Shown one piece after another: positions 17,190 to 24,586 of a stretch of 32,875 nt of DNA. Each line of letters starts with the position of its first letter. Positions within the stretch are counted from its first letter, which is position 1. Source of the stretch: Betaproteobacteria bacterium (GTDB lineage Bacteria; Pseudomonadota; Gammaproteobacteria; Burkholderiales; Usitatibacteraceae). The translations under genes and the position numbers were made by a program. The notes below the pieces were generated by a model that worked only from the letters and a program-made list of their open reading frames with translations, did no database searches and was not told the origin of the DNA. Where the stretch lies: positions 1 through 32,875 of the forward strand of contig JANYHZ010000119.1 of assembly GCA_025362135.1 (NCBI GenBank), read 5' to 3'.

Positions 17190-18446
17190 ATGTACGCTGA
17201 AACGAAAGTAATTCTGCATCACAACCTGGGACGAGATCCCGAACGCCTGAAGTTGAAACTGGCGGCGATGCGAGCTGATCCCTTCGCATTTTTTCGCGGC
17301 ACCTCCCCACTTTTTTATGCGACGTTACCCCATGTTCGTGAGCTCAATTCATCGCCGATGGTCCTCGCCTGTGGTGATCTGCACCTTGAAAACTTCGGTA
17401 GCTACAAGGGGGACAATCGCCTCGTTTATTTCGATCTCGTGGATTTCGATGAAAGCTGCGTCGCACCCGTCGCATTCGAACTCGTACGCTTTCTGACAAG
17501 CATTCTGGTTGGGGCCAAGCCGCTGAATATCAGCCCAGCGACTGCTTCAAAAATGGTCAACCATTTCGTTGAATGCTATGCCGAAAACGTCATCGCTGCC
17601 AAGCCGCGCTGGGTTGAGCGATCACTCGCGACGGGGCCCGTCAGGAAACTGCTGCAAAGCCTCAAAGGCCACCATCGTTGCGATCTGATCGCGCGGCGCA
17701 CGTATCGCAAGTCGGGGAAAATCCGATTGCTGAATGACGGCAAGAGAACGCTTTCCATCTCCTCGAAGGATCGCGCGCGTGCAGAGTCTATTTTGGCCGC
17801 CTATGCCAGCACACAGCGGTCACCTGCTTTCTTTGAGCCGATTGATTTTGCCCGGCGCATTGCGGGTAACGGCAGCCTGGGTCTTGAGCGCTATGTGGCC
17901 CTGGTTCGCGGTGATGGCAGAGTCAAGGGGCAGTACCTGATTGACATCAAAATTGCCACCCCCTCAGCGCTCGCGGCAAGTATCCAGTTGCCTCAACCGC
18001 ACTGGAAAAGCGAAGCGGAGCGCGTCGTTTCGATACAGCGTGTATCTCAGGCTATTTTTCCGGCACTGCTGGGGTCCATCGGAATGGGCAAGCGCTCCTA
18101 CGTGGTCAAAGAATTGGCACCAACTTCGGATCGGGTCAATCTGGCGTTGCTCGGCGGCAAGTCTGCGCCATTGAACGACGTGGTTCAAACGATGGCTGAA
18201 ACCACCGCGTGGGGCCACTTGAGAAGCTGTAGCCGCTTTGGCGCAGCCCCTGTTGAGACACTTGCCGATTTTGTCCGCCGGAACGATTGGCACCGCCAGC
18301 TAACTCGCTGTGCACATGCGGCACACGAGTTGGCGTCCGGGCAGTGGGAGAAATTCTCTATGGACTACGATACCGACCCGGAAGGGCTAGTCTCGGCTTT
18401 GTTTCCGGCTTGGATATCAAATAAGAAAATGATGAAACTCAAATAG
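17190..18446 (+). CDS. DUF2252 family protein
   Basis: Cytoplasmic protein of 418 residues belonging to the uncharacterised DUF2252 family, which has a kinase-like fold by family knowledge. Key segments are PFAFFRGT (31-38) and VLACGDLHLENFGSYKGD (58-75), which resembles a phosphotransferase catalytic loop. A DLVDFDESCVAP stretch follows, where the Asp residues may bind metal. The C-terminal part has the family KELAPTSDRVNL and a HAAHELASGQWEKFSMDYD region. The substrate is unknown. It is a single-gene unit; the hairpin at 18761-18780 lies about 315 bases downstream. The ribosome-binding site before the ATG is weak. Confidence 0.85.
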   Translation: MYAETKVILHHNLGRDPERLKLKLAAMRADPFAFFRGTSPLFYATLPHVRELNSSPMVLACGDLHLENFGSYKGDNRLVYFDLVDFDESCVAPVAFELVRFLTSILVGAKPLNISPATASKMVNHFVECYAENVIAAKPRWVERSLATGPVRKLLQSLKGHHRCDLIARRTYRKSGKIRLLNDGKRTLSISSKDRARAESILAAYASTQRSPAFFEPIDFARRIAGNGSLGLERYVALVRGDGRVKGQYLIDIKIATPSALAASIQLPQPHWKSEAERVVSIQRVSQAIFPALLGSIGMGKRSYVVKELAPTSDRVNLALLGGKSAPLNDVVQTMAETTAWGHLRSCSRFGAAPVETLADFVRRNDWHRQLTRCAHAAHELASGQWEKFSMDYDTDPEGLVSALFPAWISNKKMMKLK

Positions 18447-18815
18447 TGGCGCGACCGCAGGCGGCTTTGACGCCGGGAAAGCGCGCCAATAGGCGATATA
18501 CATCAAATGGCTTCCTGTTTCTGCCGTCGGCTGTTTTACGCCGCCATCGCGATCCATGCAAACGAATTGCGCGTTGGCATGTTGCTGGCAATTGCCGAGC
18601 GCTTGATGTACCCGGCCACAGGGGAACACTTGCCCTGCTGCTTTACAAGCTCGTCGAACCGGCACATCGAGACATGGGTGGTTACCACCATCGCATCCTG
18701 CACCGGTCGCGAAATTCTTCAATACGACCGGAATCACCCTCCCCCCCCAAAAAAACAACAGCACCAAAATAATTTGGTGCCGTATTATTTTTTTGCAATA
18801 AACCGAAAATGCCCG
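18447..18815. other. Stretch without a supported gene between DUF2252 and the cupredoxin gene
   Basis: About 370 bases at a convergent junction. Overlapping frames on both strands (plus 18507-18881, minus 18417-18767) lack ribosome-binding sites and recognisable motifs, and each runs through the terminator region or a flanking gene. Only the bidirectional hairpin is supported. Confidence 0.45.
18755..18793. terminator. Probable bidirectional terminator
   Basis: Perfect eight-base stem GCACCAAA / TTTGGTGC (18761-18768 and 18773-18780) with loop ATAA. T-rich tracts follow on both strands: ATTATTTTTTT on plus, TGTTGTTTTTTT on minus. It sits between the convergent DUF2252 gene and the cytochrome c / metallophosphoesterase / cupredoxin operon. 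Confidence 0.7.
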
Positions 18816-19199
18816 TCAGGCTTTTACGGTAATTTTTCCACTCATCCCCTCGTGTCCGTCACCACAAAAGTTATCACATAAAAATTCGTAGTCACCGACT
18901 TTGTCGGGTGTCAGCCGGACTTGGGTGATTTTGCCGGGAGGCAGATCGGCGCGGATTTTCATGTCAGGAATATTAAATCCATGGATGAAATCGACTGACG
19001 TGAATTCCAGCACGACCGGCTGACCCAGCTTCAAGACGATTTGGTTCGGCGTATAGACGAATTTTTTGGCCTGAATTTTAATTACCCGTTCTTTTGCAAC
19101 CGTTTTTGCCTGTACCCTGGTGTTGATGGCGCTGCCGATTAGAAGTGCGCCGATGCCGGAGACCGCACTTAAACACATCCACCTCCTGGACGGATCCAC
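18816..19199 (-). CDS. Tat-exported cupredoxin with a CuA-like site
   Basis: Periplasmic copper protein of 127 residues resembling the CuA domain of cytochrome oxidase subunit II. H73 (in FIHGFNIPDM), C108, C112, H116 and M119 (in LCDNFCGDGHEGM) reproduce the H...C-x3-C-x3-H-x2-M CuA pattern; the Glu usual between the Cys is replaced by Asn (N110). The N-terminus SRRWMCLSAV looks like a twin-arginine signal. For that reason I keep the GTG start at 19199, three bases after the metallophosphoesterase stop. An ATG at 19178 has AGGAGG upstream but would remove the arginines. It is the last gene of the operon. A role in electron transfer or copper handling is inferred. Confidence 0.85.
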   Translation of the reverse strand: MDPSRRWMCLSAVSGIGALLIGSAINTRVQAKTVAKERVIKIQAKKFVYTPNQIVLKLGQPVVLEFTSVDFIHGFNIPDMKIRADLPPGKITQVRLTPDKVGDYEFLCDNFCGDGHEGMSGKITVKA

Positions 19200-19202
19200 G
19201 GA

Positions 19203-20105
19203 TCAAGCCTTGGTCACAGGGAATTCAACGAGCTTGTATTGTGCGTCTTTGCGATCCGCTTCTACTTCGCGAAAGCCCAATCCTTTGGTGGGCGCGGCAG
19301 CATCCCAGGGCAGCGGCGTGCGTTTTTCCTGCGAGCCGGGCGCGGGCAACGGGAAGATCAGCGACTTGGCGGCGTGGTGGGCGATATGCCCGGTCATATG
19401 ATGATGCTCCTGGTGAATGTGGCCGTAGAACACGACTAAATTGCTGTAGGGCATCAACAACGCAATCGCCTTGTCGCCGTCCCGCGTGGCCCAATCCCAT
19501 TTGGGTGCGAGATCGAACAAGGGCCGATGCGTGAAGACCACGATCCGCGCATCTTTTGCCTGTTTGGCCAGATCGCCTTTAAGCCAATCCAGTTGCGCAT
19601 CGCCAATCTTTGCGCCGGCGTCGGACACGTTATCGACGACGACGAAATGTACGCCCTTGTGGTCGAACGCGTAATGGGTCAAGCCAAAATTTTCTTTGTA
19701 AGCCGCGCCGTTGTCGAGCGAAGCATCGTGCTCACCGGGGATGAAGCGAACATTTTTCACTTTTAATCCGGCAGCGATTTCTTTGAACTCGCCCATGCGC
19801 TTGCGCCGTTCCTTCGGGTCGTCCGTAGTATGGGTCAGGTCGCCCGTAAAGATGATGAAGTCCGGCTGCACATCGAGTGCATTGACGGTCGCAATCGTCT
19901 TCTTCAGGGTGTTGAGTGCGTCCGGATTGGCCGGGCCGCTATAGCCCCAATGAACGTCGGACAACTGCACGAAATAGAAATCATCAACGGCGGAGGCCGC
20001 TGTATTGTCACCGGCTGCCGCCTGCGCGTGGCCGAAGAGGCCGGACATGAATACCGCGCCGCCGCCGGCGGCCGTCAACTGCATAAATTTTCTGCGATCA
20101 AGCAT
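19203..20105 (-). CDS. Tat-exported calcineurin-like metallophosphoesterase
   Basis: Probable periplasmic phosphoesterase of 300 residues with a twin-arginine signal (MLDRRKFMQLTAAGG, cleavage near residue 30). Dinuclear metal motifs are D50 and H52 (LSDVHWG), D89 (FTGDLTH), H193 (FTHRP) and H229/H231 (YGHIHQEHHH). The usual GNHD motif reads GEHD (124-127), so the bridging-side Asn is Glu, a change in a metal ligand position. The substrate is unknown. Ribosome-binding site AGAGGA lies before the ATG. It follows the cytochrome c gene by 96 bases and is coupled to the cupredoxin gene. Confidence 0.88.
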   Translation of the reverse strand: MLDRRKFMQLTAAGGGAVFMSGLFGHAQAAAGDNTAASAVDDFYFVQLSDVHWGYSGPANPDALNTLKKTIATVNALDVQPDFIIFTGDLTHTTDDPKERRKRMGEFKEIAAGLKVKNVRFIPGEHDASLDNGAAYKENFGLTHYAFDHKGVHFVVVDNVSDAGAKIGDAQLDWLKGDLAKQAKDARIVVFTHRPLFDLAPKWDWATRDGDKAIALLMPYSNLVVFYGHIHQEHHHMTGHIAHHAAKSLIFPLPAPGSQEKRTPLPWDAAAPTKGLGFREVEADRKDAQYKLVEFPVTKA

Positions 20106-20201
20106 TATTTTTCCTCTTTACGTTGGTTAAAACAAACGAAATTGCATGACTTTTCGGGTCAGCAATACATGCGTCGATGAAGTGGCCGTGGTTCCCGTTC
20201 C

Positions 20202-20576
20202 TCATTTAGCCTCCTTCTGCAAATACGCGATCAAGTCGGCGCGATCTTTTGCCAAAGGCACCATGAACCCCATTTTTTGCCCTGGGATCAATTTCTCCGG
20301 ATTTGCCAGCCATTTATCCAGCGTTTTGTTGGCCCAGACGATGCTGGATGCCTTCACGGCGGGTGAATAGACGTAATCAGCGCGACTCCCAGCCTTCTTG
20401 CCAAACAGGCCCTTGTGCGCAGGCCCAACGCCGTTGTAGTCGATCGAGTGACAGGCTACACACATGGTTTTGTACAGCGTCTGCCCACTTGCCGCGTCGG
20501 CGGCAGCGGTCGCCCCGCCGTTGAAGGCGATCAGCACGGCTGCGCCAACGCCGGCAAAAAAGTAATTGTGTTTCAT
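20202..20576 (-). CDS. Class I cytochrome c
   Basis: Periplasmic monohaem cytochrome of 124 residues with a Sec signal (MKHNYFFAGVGAAVL, cleavage near residue 26). The haem motif is CVACH at 39-43 and the likely axial Met is M102 in GQKMGF. Length and the GVGPAHKGLFGKKAG segment resemble cytochrome c2/c550 types. The frame is open to 20789, but the ATG at 20576 begins the signal peptide and has GGGA nine bases upstream. It is first in the operon with the metallophosphoesterase and cupredoxin, downstream of an ECF-type promoter. It probably carries electrons to or from the CuA-like protein (inference). Confidence 0.92.
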   Translation of the reverse strand: MKHNYFFAGVGAAVLIAFNGGATAAADAASGQTLYKTMCVACHSIDYNGVGPAHKGLFGKKAGSRADYVYSPAVKASSIVWANKTLDKWLANPEKLIPGQKMGFMVPLAKDRADLIAYLQKEAK

Positions 20577-20641
20577 GAAATATCGTCCCGTTGAAAAAAA
20601 TAACCCTGAGCGTGTGGCAGGTGCCAAACACCTACAATGCC

Positions 20642-20669
20642 TAGACGGCTGCACTTCTGGTTTTATTCC
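20642..20669 (-). promoter_or_regulatory. ECF-type promoter of the cytochrome c operon
   Basis: On the minus strand GGAATAAA (20662-20669) and CGTCTA (20642-20647) are separated by 14 bases. The same two boxes with the same spacing occur on the plus strand in front of the sigma gene, so this is likely recognised by that sigma factor. The predicted start of transcription is near 20635, about 60 bases before the cytochrome ATG. Confidence 0.68.
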
Positions 20670-20691
20670 AGGTTGCGCAAAAATAGTGTCG

Positions 20692-20719
20692 GGAATAAAT
20701 TGGCAGCAACGACCGTCTA
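20692..20719 (+). promoter_or_regulatory. ECF-type promoter of the sigma/anti-sigma operon
   Basis: GGAATAAA (20692-20699), 14 bases, then CGTCTA (20714-20719), identical in both boxes and spacing to the divergent copy on the minus strand. It lies 33 to 51 bases before the candidate start codons of the sigma gene, consistent with autoregulation. Confidence 0.68.
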
Positions 20720-20769
20720 TTAACTTTGAACAAGTCATTGAGGAGCTGTGCTTGCACGATGGGTCAAAA

Positions 20770-21297
20770 ATGGCGCGATTCGAGAACATGCTGCTACTTC
20801 ATCTCGATGCGGCCCATAACCTCGCGCGGTGGCTGACGCACAGTGACGCGATCGCGGAAGACGCCGTGCAGGATGCCTGCCTACGCGCCTTTCGTTTTTT
20901 TGACGGCATGCAGGGTTCCAGTCCAAAGGCCTGGTTCATGGCGATCGTGCGCAATGCCTGTATGGATTGTCTGCGCGAACAGAAACGCAACGGAAGCCCG
21001 GAAGAATTTGATGAAACGCTTCATACAATTGACGCCGCATATACAAGTGCCGCACTGGATTCTCCGGAACGCAACGCCCTGCGCAAAGCCGACGCCCGCG
21101 AGGTGCATGCCGCCATCGCTGGCCTGCCGGTCGAATACCGCGAGGTGATCGTGTTGCGCGAACTGGAAGATATGTCATACAAGGAAATCAGCGGCGTGGT
21201 GAAAATACCGATCGGTACGGTCATGTCCCGCCTCGCACGCGGACGCGATTTGCTGCGGGACCGGTTGCAATCGGACCAGAACCGGGCGGCATCATGA
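20770..21297 (+). CDS. ECF-family RNA polymerase sigma factor
   Basis: Sigma-70 family factor of 175 residues with regions 2 and 4 only. Region 2 includes LDAAHNLARWLT and EDAVQDACLRAFRFF, then KAWFMAIVRNACMD. Region 4 has LPVEYREVIVLRELEDMSYKEISGVV and the helix IPIGTVMSRLARGRDLLR. The ATG at 20770 gives the usual N-terminus but has a poor ribosome-binding site. A TTG at 20752 has AGGAG six bases upstream and would add six residues. The frame is open further to 20566, which overlaps the promoter and is rejected. The stop overlaps the anti-sigma ATG (ATGA). Confidence 0.92.
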   Translation: MARFENMLLLHLDAAHNLARWLTHSDAIAEDAVQDACLRAFRFFDGMQGSSPKAWFMAIVRNACMDCLREQKRNGSPEEFDETLHTIDAAYTSAALDSPERNALRKADAREVHAAIAGLPVEYREVIVLRELEDMSYKEISGVVKIPIGTVMSRLARGRDLLRDRLQSDQNRAAS

Positions 21298-22061
21298 CTT
21301 GCGCGCGCAATCGCCAAATGCTCGACGCATGGATCGACCAGGAACTTGATTCGGCCACCTGTGCCGAACTTGCGCAACACGTCGCGGCATGTACGGTTTG
21401 CAGCACATTGCTCGCCGAGCGCCAGGCATTGCGCCAACGCATAAAGTCGAACGCACCCTACTTTGCCGCACCCGCATCGCTGCGGCCCGCCGTTATTCGG
21501 GCGCTGGAAGCGGCACAGCAAAAGCCCTCACGGCCACAACCGGCCCGCCGCCCGTCGAGGTGGCAGGTGTTGGCGCTCACGGGGTGCTCCGCAGTCGCAA
21601 GCGCGCTGCTCACCGTCTGGATGCTGCGCGCCCCAGTGGACAGCACGTTCTCGCCGTGGCCGGAGCAAGTCGTGGCGCACCACGTTGCCAGCTTGGGCGA
21701 TCCGCGACACATGATTGAGGTCGCGTCCACAGATCGGCACACAATCAAACCCTGGTTTCACGGCAAGCTGGATTTCGCGCCGATGGTGGCGGATCTTTCC
21801 GCAGACGGCTACGTGTTACAGGGCGCGCGCCAGGAAAGGCTCGATCCACAACCCACCGCCGCGCTGGTCTACCAGTGGCGGGAGCATCCCATCACTCTGT
21901 TCATGACGCGCGCTGCGCTCGCCGAGCCGATCACAATCAAAACCATACGCGGATTCAGCGTCGCGACGTGGGCAGCGGGGGGCGTGCGCTTCGCGGCGGT
22001 GGCCGATACCGATGTGCGCGAAATGGAACGTTTTGCCAGGCTGTTGCAGGCGACACGCTGA
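21294..22061 (+). CDS. Membrane anti-sigma factor with zinc-binding motif
   Basis: Probable inner-membrane anti-sigma factor (255 residues) holding the neighbouring ECF sigma inactive. The N-terminus contains H29-x3-C33-x2-C36 (QHVAACTVC), the zinc-associated anti-sigma motif. A Pro/Arg-rich linker is followed by one membrane helix at about 90-111, and then a periplasmic domain of about 140 residues with no recognised sensor motif. The start overlaps the sigma stop by four bases, so the two proteins are probably made in equal amounts. The inducing signal is not evident from the sequence; oxidative or copper stress would fit the target operon. Confidence 0.85.
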   Translation: MTCARNRQMLDAWIDQELDSATCAELAQHVAACTVCSTLLAERQALRQRIKSNAPYFAAPASLRPAVIRALEAAQQKPSRPQPARRPSRWQVLALTGCSAVASALLTVWMLRAPVDSTFSPWPEQVVAHHVASLGDPRHMIEVASTDRHTIKPWFHGKLDFAPMVADLSADGYVLQGARQERLDPQPTAALVYQWREHPITLFMTRAALAEPITIKTIRGFSVATWAAGGVRFAAVADTDVREMERFARLLQATR

Positions 22062-22106
22062 TGCGCACTTCGCGGCCGACAAAATATTGTTGCAAAAATA
22101 TGACCA

Positions 22107-22135
22107 TTGCAGCGCTATCTCCTTAAAGGTATAAG
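22107..22135 (+). promoter_or_regulatory. Probable sigma-70 promoter of the Lys/Ala-rich protein gene
   Basis: TTGCAG (22107-22112), a 17-base spacer and TATAAG (22130-22135). Initiation near 22142 would leave a leader of about 27 bases before the ATG at 22169. Confidence 0.55.
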
Positions 22136-22168
22136 TGGTTTACACGATTACCTGAAAGGGATTGCAGC

Positions 22169-22507
22169 ATGACCGCTCGGAAAATCGTCGCAAAAAAGAC
22201 GCCTTCCACCAAACCGGCCACGGTAACGCAGTCTGGCGTCGCCAAATCTACCGCAATAAAAAAGCATACCGCTGCAAAGCCCGGCCCTGCAATACCCAAG
22301 ATCGTCACAAACAGTAAACCAGCAACGAAGTCGCTGACAAACGTAAAAGACGTACAACCAAAGAAAGTGGAGTTCATTCGCGACAGTTTCACAATGCCGT
22401 CTTTTGACTATGACTTAATTGGCGTAATGAAGAACCTCGCGGCAAGCCGCCAGGTATCAACACCAAATTCAAAATCCGCAGATTTTCAATCTGCACTGCG
22501 CCGCTAG
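22169..22507 (+). CDS. Basic Lys/Ala/Pro-rich protein with a conserved C-terminal RDSFTMP segment
   Basis: A 112-residue protein. Residues 1-65 are low-complexity Lys, Ala, Thr and Pro, like a histone H1-type or linker tail. The C-terminal third starts KKVEFIRDSFTMPSFDYDLI and continues to KSADFQSALRR. I know this as the pattern of small betaproteobacterial proteins with a basic tail and a short helical C-terminal domain, where the end usually reads like KKSELLRAALRRL plus a further tail; here the protein stops right after ALRR. The ribosome-binding site AAAGGG lies ten bases before the ATG. Function is unknown; a nucleic-acid-binding role is a guess from charge. Confidence 0.65.
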   Translation: MTARKIVAKKTPSTKPATVTQSGVAKSTAIKKHTAAKPGPAIPKIVTNSKPATKSLTNVKDVQPKKVEFIRDSFTMPSFDYDLIGVMKNLAASRQVSTPNSKSADFQSALRR

Positions 22508-22532
22508 CGGCGGGGAATTGAACCCGGAGAGA

Positions 22533-24296
22533 TTAAACGGACGGTATATCGACCAATGGCGCAATCAAGGGACTACGCTTGTCGCCAAGGTAGCGCTCCC
22601 GCCGGGCTGGCTTCAATTTGTCCAGATCCGCCAACACCAAACCATCCACACAATTGGAAAACTTCGGATCGACATTGAAATCGAGAAACTTTACGCCGCC
22701 CGGCTCATACGTTTCCGTATATTGCTTGTAAAGCGCGGGCACTGCTACGCCTAGTTTGCCGAGTTCCTGTTTGAGCGCACGAAAATCCTGTTCGTAATTG
22801 TCGCCGCCGAAGACACCTAACCGGGATGCGCTTTCCAGCTCGGAGAGCACGAACCGGTGGCGCGCTACGGCCAATAAATTATCGTCGCCAAAATAGTGGC
22901 GGTAAAAATGCACGAGCAGGTTTTTCGCCGCTTTGGGATACGCGTCGCTGATGCTGACCGGACCGAGCAGATAGCGAATTTCCGGATTGCGCTTGACATA
23001 CGCGCCGATTCCGTACCAGAGATAGTCGAGGCTGCGCATACCCCAGTAACGCGGCTGCACGAAGCTTCTGCCCAGCTCCAGCGTCTGCGGCAAGATGCCT
23101 TGTATCTTCTCCGTGAATGAAAACAAACTGCTGCTGTAGAGGCCTTCAATGCCGCGCGAATGCAGAATACTGCCGACCGCCCCGATGCGATACGCGCCCG
23201 CAATTTGCAGGTCATTGTCATCCCATAAAACAAGTTGACGATAGTAGGTGTCGTACTGGTCGAGGTCACGACGCATGCCCGTACCCTCGCCGACTCGCCG
23301 AAAGGTCGCCTCGCGTAACCTGCCAATCTCGCGCATCACGGGTGAATTGCGACGGAAGTCGAACAGATAGATCTGCTTCCCATCTTTGGTCTCACCGAGC
23401 AATTGTGCTTCTTGCAATTCCTTGCGGACACCCACGGTGGACTCCGGGTGGGCGATGGATCGCTCCGTTTTGAGCACCGGTGCGTGATTGTTGTGGACCC
23501 CATAAACCTGCCGGCTAATGCGCTTGATCTTTTCCGCTTGCGGCACTTTGAGGTCGGCGATCCGCTGCCAGGGGATCAGTTCTCCGATCCGAATCGGCAG
23601 CGTCATCGTCTTTTGTTCGAACATTTCGCGCACCAGCATTAGAGTGGAAAGTGGCCTGAAGATCATCGACAACGTGTAAAACAAAGCCGAATTTTTGCCA
23701 TCGAGATAGATCGGCAAAACGGCTGCCTTCGCACGTTCGGCAAATCGCAAAAAACCGCCATGCCAGCGACCGTCCTTGATGCCGGTTGGCCCCAAACTTG
23801 ATACTTCGCCGCTGGGGAATATGATCACTGCTTCTTCATTCTCCAGCGCGGCATCGACTGCATCGAGATTGCGCCTGTTACTGCCGAGGCCGAAATTGAC
23901 CACGGGGAGCAGTAAGCCCTGCAGCGGTTTGACCTGCATCAGTAAGTCGTTTGCGACGATGCGCACATCCCGCCGGACTTCGCTCACCATCTTGATCAAT
24001 GCAAGTCCGTCGAGAATTCCCAACGGATGATTGGCGACAATCACCACACGCCCTTCCACCGGAATATTTTCCCTCTCTCGACCAACAACGCTGTAGCTGA
24101 AATTGAAGTCTTCGAGCACCTGATCGACGAATTCCAGTCCTTCCAGTTGATCGCATTGTGCAAACAAAACATTCAGTTCGCGTTCGCGCAATAGTTTTTT
24201 GAGGAACGCGAGGGTCGGTCGGGTAATGAGATCGGGCTTACGCATGAATGCCGGATATTTTTGTTCCAGCATCTGTTGGACGTTGATCATGCTCAT
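22533..24296 (-). CDS. olsF: Bifunctional acyltransferase, OlsF-like (ornithine-lipid synthesis)
   Basis: A 587-residue two-domain protein. The N-terminal half is a PlsC/OlsA-like acyltransferase with NHPLGILDG (H90, D96) and IIFPSGEVSS (about 158-167). The C-terminal half resembles OlsB N-acyltransferase, with LREATFRRVGEGTGMRRDLD, YDTYYRQLVLWD and AGAYRIG, then QPRYWGMRSLDYLWYGIG. In OlsF these two activities make lyso-ornithine lipid and then ornithine lipid at the inner membrane. The ATG at 24296 has GGAG nine bases upstream; an ATG at 24332 lacks one. Ornithine lipids often replace phospholipids under phosphate limitation, which fits its position divergent from pstS. The symbol is by domain architecture, not by search. 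Confidence 0.78.
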   Translation of the reverse strand: MSMINVQQMLEQKYPAFMRKPDLITRPTLAFLKKLLRERELNVLFAQCDQLEGLEFVDQVLEDFNFSYSVVGRERENIPVEGRVVIVANHPLGILDGLALIKMVSEVRRDVRIVANDLLMQVKPLQGLLLPVVNFGLGSNRRNLDAVDAALENEEAVIIFPSGEVSSLGPTGIKDGRWHGGFLRFAERAKAAVLPIYLDGKNSALFYTLSMIFRPLSTLMLVREMFEQKTMTLPIRIGELIPWQRIADLKVPQAEKIKRISRQVYGVHNNHAPVLKTERSIAHPESTVGVRKELQEAQLLGETKDGKQIYLFDFRRNSPVMREIGRLREATFRRVGEGTGMRRDLDQYDTYYRQLVLWDDNDLQIAGAYRIGAVGSILHSRGIEGLYSSSLFSFTEKIQGILPQTLELGRSFVQPRYWGMRSLDYLWYGIGAYVKRNPEIRYLLGPVSISDAYPKAAKNLLVHFYRHYFGDDNLLAVARHRFVLSELESASRLGVFGGDNYEQDFRALKQELGKLGVAVPALYKQYTETYEPGGVKFLDFNVDPKFSNCVDGLVLADLDKLKPARRERYLGDKRSPLIAPLVDIPSV

Positions 24297-24515
24297 ATTG
24301 CGGATCTCCGTTTGGCCAGTGGACCGCTGCATGATAGGGATCGACTGTGTCAGATTCGTGGCGACATTAGCGCCCGGTGGGCGTGCGTAACTCTATGTCT
24401 GGCGCGGCTCTTAGGGCGAAAATGCCTGAAAACACCCGTCAAATGGCGATCTACGCTTTCGTGCCAGCAAATTCATTCAAATCCCAACGGGCCACCGGCC
24501 AAGGTTGTAATACGG

Positions 24516-24533
24516 CCGTCACAAAACAGTCGT
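24516..24533 (+). promoter_or_regulatory. Pho box upstream of pstS
   Basis: The 18-base sequence CCGTCACAAAACAGTCGT agrees at 14 positions with the PhoB consensus CTGTCATAAAACTGTCAT, with two GTC-containing half-sites in phase. A -10-like AGATAA occurs about 12 bases downstream and the pstS ATG is 53 bases away. It predicts PhoB activation under phosphate limitation. Confidence 0.7.
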
Positions 24534-24586
24534 ATCCTCCACCGCAGAGATAAAAACTGACCAATTTTCCACCTACGGAGTCAATC

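Noticed and set aside
18417-18881. Overlapping frames on both strands downstream of the DUF2252 gene
   Set aside because: Neither has a ribosome-binding site or motif, and both run into the terminator or neighbouring genes; composition looks non-coding.
20577-20789. Long N-terminal extension of cytochrome c
   Set aside because: It covers the divergent promoter region and precedes a clear signal peptide start.
22487-22510. Short palindromes (GCAGATT/AATCTGC and CGCCGCTAGCGGCG) as a dispersed repeat inserted in the gene
   Set aside because: The encoded KSADFQSALRR aligns with the expected C-terminal helix of the protein family, so the sequence is better explained as coding.
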